From: Verticiella alkaliphila
GTDB taxonomy: Bacteria > Pseudomonadota > Gammaproteobacteria > Burkholderiales > Burkholderiaceae_B
DNA length: 64,000 nucleotides
Assembly (NCBI RefSeq): GCF_018904615.1
Contig: NZ_JADCNH010000003.1
Span: 177,247-241,246 of the forward strand
Reading direction: 5' to 3'
Shown: positions 38,217 through 48,800 of the stretch, piece by piece
Position numbering within the stretch: position 1 is the first letter of the stretch
How the letters are laid out: every line of letters begins with the position of its first letter
Notes under the pieces: model-generated
Told to the model about the DNA's origin: nothing
Databases searched by the model: none
The model's input: the letters and a program-made list of their open reading frames with translations, nothing else
Position numbers and translations under genes: made by a program

Positions 38217-38639
38217 ATGGCGAAACTTGACGTGCATCCCCGGCTGGCTGGTTGGCGCGTGGTGACATTCCAGGGTCACGTAGATCCTGACGACTGGCCT
38301 GACACTTCAAACCCCGTGTCGATGGAGGTCGACCGGAAAATAGAGGTGTCTCTCGCCATACCCGAGGCAGATGACGCTCCCCCTATTGCTTTGGTCGACG
38401 TGTGGCTAGTGGGCTCGACAGCCGGTGATGAAGAAAGCCTTATCGTATGTGAAGCACGTTATCAGTTCCAATTTGCGTATCCAGAACCTGTGCGTGCGGG
38501 TACCGTTGCATCGCACTTCGAGGACGACACGCTTCAATATAGTTTGGTGTCTCAAGCCCATCCAGTGGCTTGGTGTCATTTCCAACAAGCTATCCTGCCG
38601 TTCGGGATGAGGGCCCCAGACTTACCCATGGGTGTTTAG
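38217..38639 (+). CDS. SecB-like chaperone of a TAC system
   Basis: About 140 aa from ATG 38217 (GTG at 38214 is possible; GAGGA at 38202-38206). The second half follows the SecB order: VDVWLVGSTAGDEESLIVCE, ARYQFQFAYPEP, then the terminal helix QAHPVAWCHFQQAILPFGMR and a short PDLPMGV tail, which parallels SecB's 'P-x-R ... G-x-P' end. SecB proper carries preproteins to SecA; dedicated copies next to toxin-antitoxin genes fold the antitoxin. It lies 27 bp after the long-tailed antitoxin. Similarity is read by eye and is modest at residue level. Confidence 0.65.
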   Translation: MAKLDVHPRLAGWRVVTFQGHVDPDDWPDTSNPVSMEVDRKIEVSLAIPEADDAPPIALVDVWLVGSTAGDEESLIVCEARYQFQFAYPEPVRAGTVASHFEDDTLQYSLVSQAHPVAWCHFQQAILPFGMRAPDLPMGV

Positions 38640-38699
38640 CATGTGAGCATGGCGCGGCGTCCTCGCATTCTTCGCCGCCAGTGCGCCACCCACTGAGCC

Positions 38700-41600
38700 T
38701 CACCCTGCGACCAAGTCCCGCACCTTGAGCGCGAACGCCTCCAGATCGAACGGCTTGGTCATGATGTTCATGCCGTGTTCCAGGTGGCCGTGGTTCAGGA
38801 CGGCGTTCTCGGCGTAGCCCGTGACGAACAGGATGGGAAGGCCGGGACGCAGCTTGCGCGCTGCGTCGACCAGTTGCCGGCCGTTCATGCCATTGGGTAA
38901 GCCCACGTCGGTGATGAGCAGATCAATACGGGCGTCCGAATCCAGCACCGCCAGACCGGACTGCCCATCCCCAGCTTCGATCACCGTGTAGCCAAGCTCT
39001 TCAAGCACGTCCATGGCCAGCATGCGCACCAGCGGTTCGTCGTCGACGACGAGGATGGTCTGCCCGGCGCGGGCCTTGGCCAGGGCTTCCGTGGTGGCCG
39101 GCGATTCGCTTGGCGCGTCGCCCAGGTGCCGCGGCAGGTAGATGCAGACCGTCGTGCCCTTGCCCAGTTCGGAGTAGATGTGCACCTGGCCGCCGGATTG
39201 GCGCGCGAAGCCGTAGATCATCGACAGGCCCAGGCCCGTGCCCACGCCGATCGGCTTGGTGGTGAAGAAAGGATCGAACGCCTTGCCCACCGTCTCGCGC
39301 GACATGCCCTCGCCATTGTCCGTCACGCACATCGACACGTATTGCCCGGGCGGCAGGTCACGCTCCCGGGCAGCGCGCTCGTGCAGCCACCGATTGGCCG
39401 TCTCGATCGTGATGCGTCCGCCATGCGGCATGGCGTCGCGCGCGTTGATGCACAGGTTGAGCAGCGCATTCTCGAGCTGGTTGGAATCGACGAGCACGTT
39501 CCAGATGCCGCCCCCGGCCACGCTTTCGACGTGGATGGCCGGGCCTACCGTGCGCCGGATCAACTCCTCCATCCCCATGATGAGCGAATTGATGACGGTG
39601 GGCTTGGGCTCGAGCGTTTGCCGCCGCGAGAACGCCAGCAGACGATGCGTGAGCGCGGCCGCCCGGCGCGATGCCCCCTGTGCCGCCACCAGGTAGCGAT
39701 CAAGCTCGGTGACGCGGCCTTGCGTGATGCGCGACTTCATCAGCTCGAGCGAGCCTGAGATGCCGGCCAGGAGGTTGTTGAAGTCGTGGGCGAGGCCGCC
39801 GGTGAGCTGGCCGACCGCCTCCATCTTCTGCGACTGGCGCAGCGCGTCCTCCATGTGGCGCTGGTCCGTCACGTCACGGGCCACGCAATACAGCAGCCCG
39901 TTCTCCGGCACCGCCGTCCAGTTGAGCGTGCGGTAGCTGTCGTCCTTGGTGCGGATGCGGTTCTCGAAATCGAACGTGGTGCGCCCGTCGGCCAGGTTGC
40001 CGATCTCCGAGCGCGTCTTCATGATGTCGTCCGGGTGCTCCATCCACTCGGAGGTGCGTCCGACGATCTCCTCGGCGTCCCAGCCCAGCACCCGCGTCCA
40101 GGCCGGATTGACCGACAGCCAGACGCCGCGGTCGTCAGCCACGCCGATCAGGTCCTGGCTCACCGCCCACATCCGGTCCCGCTCCCGCGTGCGTTGCGCG
40201 ACGGTCTGCGTGAGGGTTTCGTTGTCCCGGCCCAGGCGCAGCGCGGTTTCGCGGCGCAGTCGGGCCAACCGCAACGCGCCTTCGACGCGCGCCAGCAGCT
40301 CGCGCGAGCTGAACGGCTTGACGAGATAATCGTCCGCCCCGGCTTCGATGCCCTGGATCGCCGCCTCCTGCCCGCCCGCGCCGAGAGCAGGATGATGGGC
40401 AGCTCGGCGGTGCGCGCATCGGCGCGCAGCGCCTGGATCACGCCGAAGCCGTCGAGATTCGGCATCATCACATCGGACAGGATCAGCTCGGGTGGGTCAT
40501 CCAGCGCCGCCTGCACGGCCTGGATCCCGTCCTCGACCGCCTGGACGCGGTAGCCGCTCGCCTGCAGCAGACGCGCGACATAGCCGCGCATGTCGCTGTT
40601 GTCGTCGGCAAGCAGGATCCGCTCGCCCTGACCTTGCTCGCGTTCGGTTTCGGGTTCTGGCGTGAGGTCGACCACGGGCGTCTCGGTGCCAGCATCCGGC
40701 AGCCAGCGCAGCGCTTCTGCCACGAAGGTCTCGGCACCGATCGCCGTCGACGACAGGGCAGGCTCGGCGCGTGCCCCATCCCCTGCGGGCGCCGTGCCGA
40801 AAGGCAGCGTCACCGTGAAGACGGACCCGACGCCGACCTGGCTTTGGACGTCGACCGTGGCGTCATGCAGCGCCGCCAGATCCTTGACCAGGGCCAGCCC
40901 GATGCCCGTACCTTCATGCGTGCGGCCCACCTGCCCTTCGATCCGGTGGAACCGATCGAAGACGCGCGGCAGCTCCTCCGGCGGAATCCCCACGCCCGAG
41001 TCTTCGACCTGCAGCAGGACGGCACCCACGCGCTCGGTGAGGCGCACCTCGATATGGCCCGACAACGTGTACTTGAAGGCGTTCGACAGCAGATTGAGAA
41101 CGATCTTCTCCCACATCTGCCGATCGACCATGACGGGACGCGACAAGGGCTCGCACACCACACGGAACGTGAGGCCGGCGCGCTCCATGGCCATCTCGAA
41201 ACTGCGCGCGAGCTCGATCGTGCAGGCGCTCAGGTCCACCGGCTCGACGTTCGCGCGCACGCTGCCCGCTTCGATGCGGGAGAAGTCCAGCAGCGTATTG
41301 ACCAGACGAAGCAGGCGCTGGCCGTTGCGCCCGACGAGTTCGATGTCCTCGCGGGGCACGCGCAAGTCGCCCGATGCGTCGGGATCCCGCGCCAGCATGT
41401 CCTCCAGCGGCCCGAGCATCAGGGTCAGCGGGGTGCGGAATTCATGGCTGGCGTTCGAGAAGAACACCGTTTTGGCGCGATCGAGCTCAGCCAGCTGTTC
41501 GGCCCGCCGGCGCTCTGCCTCGTAGACCTCGGCATTGTTGATGGCTGTCGAGACGTGCGCGGCAGCCCGCTCGAGCAGTGTGCCGTAGGCCGCGTCATAG

Positions 41601-42529
41601 CGCCGTCGGGCGCTGATGCCAAATACCAGAAACCCATGGGGCTCGCCTGCCCTGGCGCTCTGGATCGGCACGATCGCGGCTTCCTCGATCGGCTCGGGCC
41701 AGGGCGCGCGTGGCAAGCTGTCCGGATACCGCGGCGCGAGCCCACCCATCGGCGTCGCGCGCGCCGTGCTCAGCATGGTCTGCAACGGCCAGGGCGCGGC
41801 AGCGCCCGAGCCGTCTACCTGCACCGGCGCGAGATCGCTTCCGGCAGCCACCCCTGCCGACGCCACGAGCCGATAGCCGCTCGGGCCCTCGCGTAGATAC
41901 GCCAGGCAGACGGGCGCCTCTTCCGGCATCGTCGTCAGCGCGTTGACCGCGGCCGTGCAGGCCTCCTGCGCGGTGCGTGCCTGCGACGTCTGCTCCGAGA
42001 CTTCACGCAGCAGGCGCTCGCGCCGCTCCGAGAGCACCCGAAGCGTCGTCTCCGTCACCGCCGTGAAAATGCCCTCCACATCGCCATTCTCGCCGCGCAC
42101 CGGCGAGTAGCTGTAGTAGAAGTAGCATTCCTCGACATAGCCGTACCGGTTCAATGGCAGCAACTGATCCTCAGACCAAGTGGCCTCGCCCGTGGACATG
42201 ACGTGATCGAACATGGGCCCGATGATGTCCCAGATCTCCGCCCATACCTCGGCCGCAGGACGGCCCAGCGCCCAGGGATGCTTGCGCCCAGGCACTGGCG
42301 ACCACGCATCGTTGTAGATGAGCGCGCGGGCTTCACCCCAGTAGAGCACCATGGGAAAGCGCGAACCCAGACATATCGAGACGGCCGAGCGCAACGCGGA
42401 CGACCACCCCTGAACCGGACCCAGCGGCGTATCCGCCCAGTCCTTCTCGCGCATGAGCCGCGCCATCTCGCCCGGCACGTCGAGAAACGCGAGCCGGGAA
42501 TCTTTCTGCGTAGTCAAAGGGGGCACCAT
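38700..42529 (-). pseudogene. Multi-sensor hybrid histidine kinase with internal frameshift
   Basis: From ATG 42529 the frame encodes a PAS region, a GAF region, HisKA with His362 (NASHEFRTPLTL), HATPase_c (NLLSNAFKYTLS, DSGVGIP, GTGIGLALV) and a receiver (ILLADDNSDMRGY, LILSDVMMPNLDGFG). After LPIILLSARAG (about 40370) the register is lost by one base. The next frame restores EAGADDYLVKPFS, then a PAS domain, a second kinase core (GQLTGGLAHDFNNLL; CINARDAMPHGG) and a C-terminal receiver (LLITDVGLPNGMNG) to 38700. All domains are otherwise intact (about 1276 aa), so a sequencing error or very recent mutation is likely. The signal is unknown. Confidence 0.9.
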
Positions 42530-42748
42530 CTGGGCGTCGAATCACCCGGTCGTCGCGGGCAAGGATCGCCCGCCGCGGATGCGGCGATGATACCTGCGAA
42601 GAACGCCGATGCGGTTGCGCTCGAACGCCTACATGCCAGCCGCGATGGCTAAGGCGGCCTGACCAGGCCGACGGGTGAGAATTCACGCGGGTAGCCAGCG
42701 AATGAAATGCTGTTGGCAAAAGGAGGCGAGGCTGATCAGCTCACAGTC

Positions 42749-42836
42749 AACAAACTGTAGCTTGTAAAATCAGATAACAAACTATAATTTGTTTATTGGA
42801 TTGAGTGCCTGACGAATCACAACCTATAATTTGTTT
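42749..42836. promoter_or_regulatory. Three operator-like repeats upstream of hipBA
   Basis: Three copies of an AT-rich, near-palindromic element: 42749-42765 AACAAACTGTAGCTTGT, 42776-42794 AACAAACTATAATTTGTTT and 42818-42836 CACAACCTATAATTTGTTT. Copies two and three are centred 42 bp apart, about four helical turns. The region separates the divergent kinase and hipBA. HipB-type repressors bind several such palindromes; binding here is inferred. Confidence 0.6.
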
Positions 42837-42861
42837 AAGTGAAATACAACGCAAGGCTTGT

Positions 42862-43122
42862 ATGGCCGACTTCACCGTCCGAACCGCTCAGCAGCTTCCC
42901 GCCCTCCTGCACGCGCTTCGCAAAGACTCGGGGCTCACGCAGGCTGCCGTTGCCACGCGCCTGGGCATTACCCAGCAGGCCTACTCCGCGATGGAGCGCA
43001 ATGCCGACACGGTCGGCTTCGACCGCCTCCTGCAGCTGCTGAGCATTCTTGGTGCAGAGCTAGTCCTGCGACAAGGTGGTAAGCCTGCGTCGAGCACGGT
43101 ATCCACAGGGCCGAATTGGTAA
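42862..43122 (+). CDS. hipB: HipB-like antitoxin/repressor
   Basis: 86 aa from ATG 42862 (MADFTVRTAQQLPALLHALR). A Xre-type helix-turn-helix is clear: GLTQAAVATRLGITQQAYSA then MERNADTVGFDRLLQLLSIL, with the conserved Gln and recognition helix. The gene ends 3 bp before hipA. It should bind both HipA and the upstream operators, repressing the pair. An upstream in-frame start would run through the operator repeats and is not preferred. Confidence 0.88.
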   Translation: MADFTVRTAQQLPALLHALRKDSGLTQAAVATRLGITQQAYSAMERNADTVGFDRLLQLLSILGAELVLRQGGKPASSTVSTGPNW

Positions 43123-43125
43123 GCC

Positions 43126-44493
43126 ATGGCTCGCAGTTCACTTCATCGAACGCTGCGCCTGTGGATGAACGGCACCTGCGTGGGCACATGGAGCATTCAC
43201 CCATCAGGCGATGTGCTTCAGTATGACGAGACCTGGGTAGCATCGGATCAGGGCCGTCCGTTATCGCTGTCATTGCCTTTTCTCCCGGGCAACAAGCCGC
43301 ATCGAGGTACTGTCGTTCGAAACTACTTCGAGAATCTGCTTCCAGATAGCAAGGAAATTCGAGAGCGCGTTGCGCGCAGGTTTCAGGCTGGCTCGATAGA
43401 CGCCTTTTCGCTGCTGGCCGAGATAGGCCGCGATTGCGTGGGCGCACTGCAAATCCTGCCCGAGGCAACGACGCCTGACAATATACGGACAATACAAGGG
43501 ACGCGGCTGACCGAATCCGACGTCGCACAGCTACTGCGCAGCACCCTGAAGCCGGCACCGCTGCGAGGCAGAGATCGTGAGGACGACGACTTTCGCATCT
43601 CGATCGCCGGCGCGCAGGAAAAGACCGCCCTGCTCCACGTGGAGGGCCAGTGGTGTCTGCCTCATGGCGCGACGCCCACCACGCATATTCTCAAGCTGCC
43701 GCTAGGCCAGGTGGGTGGCATGAACGCAGACATGAGCGATTCCGTCGAGAACGAGTGGCTGTGCTCAGAGATCCTTCGCGCCTATGGTCTGCCCGTCGCC
43801 CGAACCACGCCACTTCGGTTCGAAGACATGAAAGTGTTGGCGGTCGAGCGGTTTGATCGACGGTGGTGGCACGATCCGAACGGCGAACGCTGGCTTATCC
43901 GGTTGCCTCAGGAGGATATATGCCAGGCAACCGGCACTGCGCCTCACCTCAAATACGAGGCTGACGGCGGACCTGGCATGCGCGCCATCCTGAAGCTGCT
44001 CGCCACGGCACAAGAACCGGAACGCGACAGGTCGTGCTTCTTTCAAGCTCAAGTGCTGTTCTGGATGCTCAGGGCCCCCGATGGACACGCCAAGAACTTC
44101 AGCATCGCGCTGCGTCCCGGCGGTGCGTACGCCCTGACGCCGCTCTACGACGTACTCTCCGCCTACCCCGTGCTGGGTACTGGCGCGGGCCAGATATCAC
44201 CCTTCAAGGTGAAGATGGCCATGGCCATGGCCTTGCGGTCAAAGAACGCGCATTATCGAATGGCAGCGATCCAACGCAGGCATTGGTTGACCATGGGCGC
44301 CGAACAAGGCGTGGTCTCGCCTGACGGCCGTGGCGCCGAGGCACTCATCGATGATCTGGTGCGGCGCACACCTGAAGTCATCCAGACAGTCAGCGCGCTA
44401 TTGCCGACTGAATTCCCCCGCGCGGTGGCCGAAAGTATTTTTGAAGGATTGGCGACAGCCGCAACTGCATTGAGCGACCGCGTAAGCTCCTGA
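43126..44493 (+). CDS. hipA: HipA-family serine/threonine kinase toxin
   Basis: 455 aa. The ejected-loop motif FRISIAGAQEKTALL has Ser159 at the place of the autophosphorylated Ser in E. coli HipA. The catalytic loop is RAPDGHAKNFSI with Asp319, and the metal-binding motif is LTPLYDVLSA. All key residues are kept, so the kinase is probably active. E. coli HipA phosphorylates glutamyl-tRNA synthetase to induce persistence; the target here is not known. Starts 3 bp after hipB. Confidence 0.92.
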   Translation: MARSSLHRTLRLWMNGTCVGTWSIHPSGDVLQYDETWVASDQGRPLSLSLPFLPGNKPHRGTVVRNYFENLLPDSKEIRERVARRFQAGSIDAFSLLAEIGRDCVGALQILPEATTPDNIRTIQGTRLTESDVAQLLRSTLKPAPLRGRDREDDDFRISIAGAQEKTALLHVEGQWCLPHGATPTTHILKLPLGQVGGMNADMSDSVENEWLCSEILRAYGLPVARTTPLRFEDMKVLAVERFDRRWWHDPNGERWLIRLPQEDICQATGTAPHLKYEADGGPGMRAILKLLATAQEPERDRSCFFQAQVLFWMLRAPDGHAKNFSIALRPGGAYALTPLYDVLSAYPVLGTGAGQISPFKVKMAMAMALRSKNAHYRMAAIQRRHWLTMGAEQGVVSPDGRGAEALIDDLVRRTPEVIQTVSALLPTEFPRAVAESIFEGLATAATALSDRVSS

Positions 44494-44626
44494 CTCGACG
44501 ACACCGCAGCCGATGTTGAATCGGATGCGCCAAGAACTCGCCAGAGTTTCCCCACAGGCCGACGGCGCGCGCTGCCGGCTGTGCGTAGGTCCCGAGCGCC
44601 GCCTGGATCTCGTTCGTGCCAGCGGC

Positions 44627-44902
44627 CTAGTCGACAGGCTTTCCCGGATGGAACCGTTCGGTTACCCGGGTATCAGGGGCATCCTGAGCAAACGCCGTCG
44701 ACACAGCGTCGATGATCTCGGTCCATATCCCGTCGCGCTGCAGAATGGGGATTTCCTTGGCAAGCACGCCACTCAGCTTTCCGCCATTCTGATGGATGGA
44801 GCGCAGGACGCGGTCAGCTTGAAGATCTGGCATCTCCACGACTTCCTTCAAGGCCGACCGCGCACGCATGTGGCTGCGCAGGTAGCGCGACTGCTCCCGC
44901 AT
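44627..44902 (-). pseudogene. C-terminal fragment, possibly Fic-related
   Basis: About 91 codons. YLRSHMRARSALKEVVEMPD, QADRVLRSIHQNGGKLSGVL and AKEIPILQR resemble the helical and winged C-terminus of Fic-type proteins, but no HPFxDGNGR core is found on either side. The upstream part of the frame is cut near 44920. I see nothing supportable in the rest of 44494-45139 beyond a hairpin. Confidence 0.4.
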
Positions 44903-45087
44903 CTGTTCAGTCAGGCAGCGCCGATAGCATCGGCGGGCCGCTCTGCAATACGCGAGTCGCCAGGCAACGTGGACTCCCCGTGCTTAAAAATGATTTTGAA
45001 CGCCGCCCACTCCACCCTATCGGATTAGCGGTGCATAAATTCGATTAGAAAGCACGAGTTTTGCATGAAATCAATTTCGACGGTGCA

Positions 45088-45107
45088 TAGCCGCCAGAAG
45101 GCGGCTA
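45088..45107 (-). terminator. Hairpin downstream of the GlcG-like gene
   Basis: TAGCCGCC/GGCGGCTA, an 8-bp perfect stem with an AGAA loop, 33 bp beyond the stop of the leftward GlcG-like gene. No T-tract follows it in that direction. Confidence 0.4.
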
Positions 45108-45139
45108 CCCCCTTAAACACGAGGTGCGGTGATGCGCTT

Positions 45140-45547
45140 TTACAACCCCAGCGCAGCAATCCCTGCCTTGGCGATCTCGACGTCTTCCGTCGACTTCACG
45201 CCTGACACGCCCACGGCGCCCACCACGTGGCCTTCGGCGATCACCGGCACGCCGCCCTCAAGAAGACCTTCCAGGCCAGGGGCCGACAGGAACGCGTAGC
45301 GGCCGCCGTTGATCATCGTCTCGAAGCCCGCGGATTCGCGCTTGCCCATGGCCGAGGTGTGCGCCTTGGCTGGGGCCATCTTGGCGGACGACGGCGGCGC
45401 GCCGTCCAGGCGGACCATGCCCAGCAGGTGGCCGCCATCATCGACGACCGCGATCGACACGGCCCATTGATTGGCGAGGGCGTGCACCTCGGCGGCCTGC
45501 AGGATCTGCTTGACGTCGGCGGCGGTGAGCATGGGCTTGGACTTCAC
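45140..45547 (-). CDS. GlcG/HbpS family haem-binding-like protein
   Basis: 135 aa from GTG 45547, chosen because AAGGAG lies 7-8 nt upstream; a longer start at 45586 lacks this. The profile is a single GlcG domain: LTAADVKQILQAAEVHALAN, VSIAVVDDGGHLLGMVRLDG, PAKAHTSAM and GGVPVIAEGHVVGAVGVSGV. Such proteins bind haem or cobalamin-like ligands or act in glycolate-type loci; the function here is unknown. No signal peptide, so probably cytoplasmic. Confidence 0.88.
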   Translation of the reverse strand: MKSKPMLTAADVKQILQAAEVHALANQWAVSIAVVDDGGHLLGMVRLDGAPPSSAKMAPAKAHTSAMGKRESAGFETMINGGRYAFLSAPGLEGLLEGGVPVIAEGHVVGAVGVSGVKSTEDVEIAKAGIAALGL

Positions 45548-45767
45548 GGAAACGGCTCCTTGAAAACAGGGATGACCTCGGGACACTCAGCGACGCTTGT
45601 GCTCGCCCGAGACCAGGAGCCCCCATGGTAACCCTGGCCGTCCTGACAGGGGCGGCATGGGCGCTCGGCAGGGCACTCCCCCGAGAAGGCATCTCCCGGG
45701 CGCGAGCAAGACGAGACAAGTGAGCGTATGTGATTGTGCAAAAATCTCACAAAATCTGATAATCTGA

Positions 45768-45782
45768 AATGTAAGTTACATT
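45768..45782. promoter_or_regulatory. Perfect palindrome before the giant surface-protein gene
   Basis: AATGTAA-G-TTACATT is a perfect 7-1-7 palindrome 18 bp before the start at 45801. Just upstream, AATCT recurs three times (about 45744-45765). A regulator site overlapping the promoter or leader is likely, but the protein is unknown. Confidence 0.45.
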
Positions 45783-45800
45783 AACTTTCAGAGACCGCCC

Positions 45801-48800
45801 ATGACGTCGCCAGTTGACTCGCTGCTCAACGCCAGCCCCGCTCCTCTTGCCTCTCGGCTGTTGCTCGACACCTTCGACGCGCCCACGATCAACGAGGCGC
45901 CGATCATCTACGGTATCGACGGCGACCTGACCCTCTTCACGCCGGGGGTGCCGGAGTACATCGACTCGATCGAGACATCCCCCGGGGCCAGCTTCGCCGA
46001 CTTGGACAACGTCCACTTTGCCGGCGGCTACCTGCTCATCACGCAGACCACGGGCACGGCAAATGGCGTGTTCTCGATGGATCCGTCGAGCGACTTTTCC
46101 TTCGGCACCTCCGAGCAGGCCACGAGCGCCAACATCCGCGCGGGCGACACCGTGTTCGTGACGTACGGGGGCCAGCGCATCGCCATCGGCACGGTCGACA
46201 CAGCTCTGGACGGACAGGATGGCCGGGCGCTGCGTATCGATTTCAACGCCTCGGCGGTGAGCAGCACGGCCGACTACAACCTGGCAGGCCTGATCGGCTT
46301 CATGCAATACACCGCGCCCACGGCAGGCGCACGCAGCTTCGAGATGGTGTTCAATGACGGCGAGCTGGACTCCGCACCGGTGACGTTTGGCATGCGGGGC
46401 CTGGGCGTGACGTCCGTGAGTGCGAACCCGGCCAGCGGCACGTACGACGTGGGCGACACCATCAGTATCACCGTGACGTTCACCGATGTGGTGGACGTGT
46501 TTGGTACGCCCTCCCTGGCACTGCAGACCGGTTCGCCGTCGGCCAACGCGGTGTACGTGAGCGGCTCAGGGACCAACACACTGACGTTCGAGTACGTCGT
46601 GCAGGACGGCGATTCGACCCAGGACCTGGACTACCTTGGCACGATGGCACTGTCACTGAACGACAATGGCGGAATCGTGAACGGTATGTACGACGCCTCG
46701 CTGGTGCTTCCCACCCCCGGCAGCGCCGACTCGCTCGCCGGCAATGCGGCCATCGTGATCGGAGAGCCGGTGGTGAACGAGGCGCCGACCTTCGCGCCTC
46801 CCACGGGCGGCACGTCGTCCATTCGCGCGGATGGGTTCGGCCGTGTCGAGGACATGACGATCCAGCCGGATGGCGACATCGTTGTCGTCGGGTATGAGGC
46901 AAGTTTCGGTGGCACCGTCACGGGCGTGCGGCGCATGGACGCCGACGGCATCTGGGACACGGCTTTTGCCACCACCAGCGCTGCGGCGTTGAGCAGCCTT
47001 GGCTGGGGGCTGGGTTTCCAGATTCGCAGTGTCCTGGCGCAGGAAGACGGCAAGATCGTGCTGGCGGGCAGGATCAGCACGGGCAACAGCAACGAATTCG
47101 CCGCCGTGCGCCTGAATGATGACGGCACGCTGGATACGAGCTTCAACGGCACCGGGCTGCAACGCGTGACGCTGGATGGCGGCAATGCCTACGGCCAGGA
47201 AGCCTTGCTGCTGGCCGACGGCAAGATCCTGCTCGGCGGCCACGTCCAACAAAACGGCAGCTATCACTACGCTGCGGTGCGGCTGGACACGGACGGCACC
47301 GTCGATACCACCTACGGTATCAACGGCTGGGGCCTGGTGGGACAGTCGACAAGCGACATGTTCCACTTTTCCATGGCACTCGAAGCCGATGGCGGGGTGC
47401 TGCTCTCCGGCCAAGTGGGCACCTCTGCCGGGCAGCAGGCGTCGATCTTCGGCATTGCGCGGCTGTCGGCCGATGGCAACTGGCAAACAGACTACGCCGG
47501 CACCGGCATGGCCAAGCCACTGCAACTGAACTGGGGCAGTGCGCAGCAGAAGGGCATTATTGTCTTGCCCGACGGCAGTAGCGTCGTCGTCGGCACGCAT
47601 GGTTTCCAGCTGCCCGACAAGCTGACGGTGGTTCGCCTGGACGCGGATGGCAACCTGATCACGAGCTTCGGCACGGGCGGTCTGAAGACGATCGACCTGC
47701 TGGACGAGGGTGACATCATCACCGACATCGCGGTCGTCGACGGCAAGCTCATCATTGTGGGCGAGACCGCTGGCCCGACGGTCTACTCCGTCATGCTGGC
47801 GATGCAGCTCAATCTGTCCGATGGCAGCATGGACACCACGTTCGGCACCGACGGCGTGGTCACGCTGCCCTTTGGCACCAGCCATTCCGAGATCTACAGC
47901 GTCGTGGTGCAGCCGGACGGCAAGATCGTGGCAGCCGGCCGAGGCGACGGCGGTCTTGCCACCTTGCGGCTCAACGCCGACGGCACCCTGGACACGACGT
48001 TCAACACGAAGCGCATCGACAGCCTGGGCAGCAGCGTGGCCTACAAGGAGGGCGAGGCCGCCGTGGTGCTCGATGCCTCGGTCAAGGTGTACGACGCGGA
48101 ACTCGCGGCACAAGGCCACTACGAGGGCGCCAGCGTATCGCTGGCCCGCCAGGGCGGCGCCAATGCAGACGATGTGTTCAGTGGCAGCGGCTTGCTGCAC
48201 CTGGACAACACGGGTGATCTGGTGATGTGGGGCAACTCCACCATCGGCACCTACGTCCAGGCAGATGGCCGGCTGACGATCACGTTCAACAGCCACGCCA
48301 CGCAGGACTTCGTCAACGAGGCGCTCAGCGCCATCACCTACGCCAACATCAGCGACCGCCCCCCTGCCTCGGTCAAGATCGAGTGGACGTTCAATGACGG
48401 CAACACCGGCAGCCAGGGCTCCGGCGGCGCCGGCATCGGCACGGGGCTGTCCACCGTGAACATCACGGCGCTCAACGCGCCCCCGGTGATCACGAGCCAA
48501 GGCGGCGGCGCCACCGCATCGATCAACCACGCCGATGGCGCACTCGTCGTCACCCAGGTCATCGCCACCGACGCAGACAGCGACACCGTCACCTATGCCA
48601 TCGCGGGTGGCGCCGATGCGAACCTCTTCGTCATCGATCCTGCCAGCGGACAGCTGTCCTTTGCCGATGCCCCCACGCTGGGCAATCCGATCGACACCGA
48701 CCAGGACGGTATCTACCAAGTCACCGTGCAGGCGAGCGACGGCCGGGGGGGCGTGACGACTCAGGCTCTGAGCATTGCCGTGCTCTCGGACATCGACGGC

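Noticed and set aside
44513..45028. 171-codon plus-strand frame after hipA
   Set aside because: It overlaps a minus-strand fragment with better protein-like residues and has no recognisable domain.
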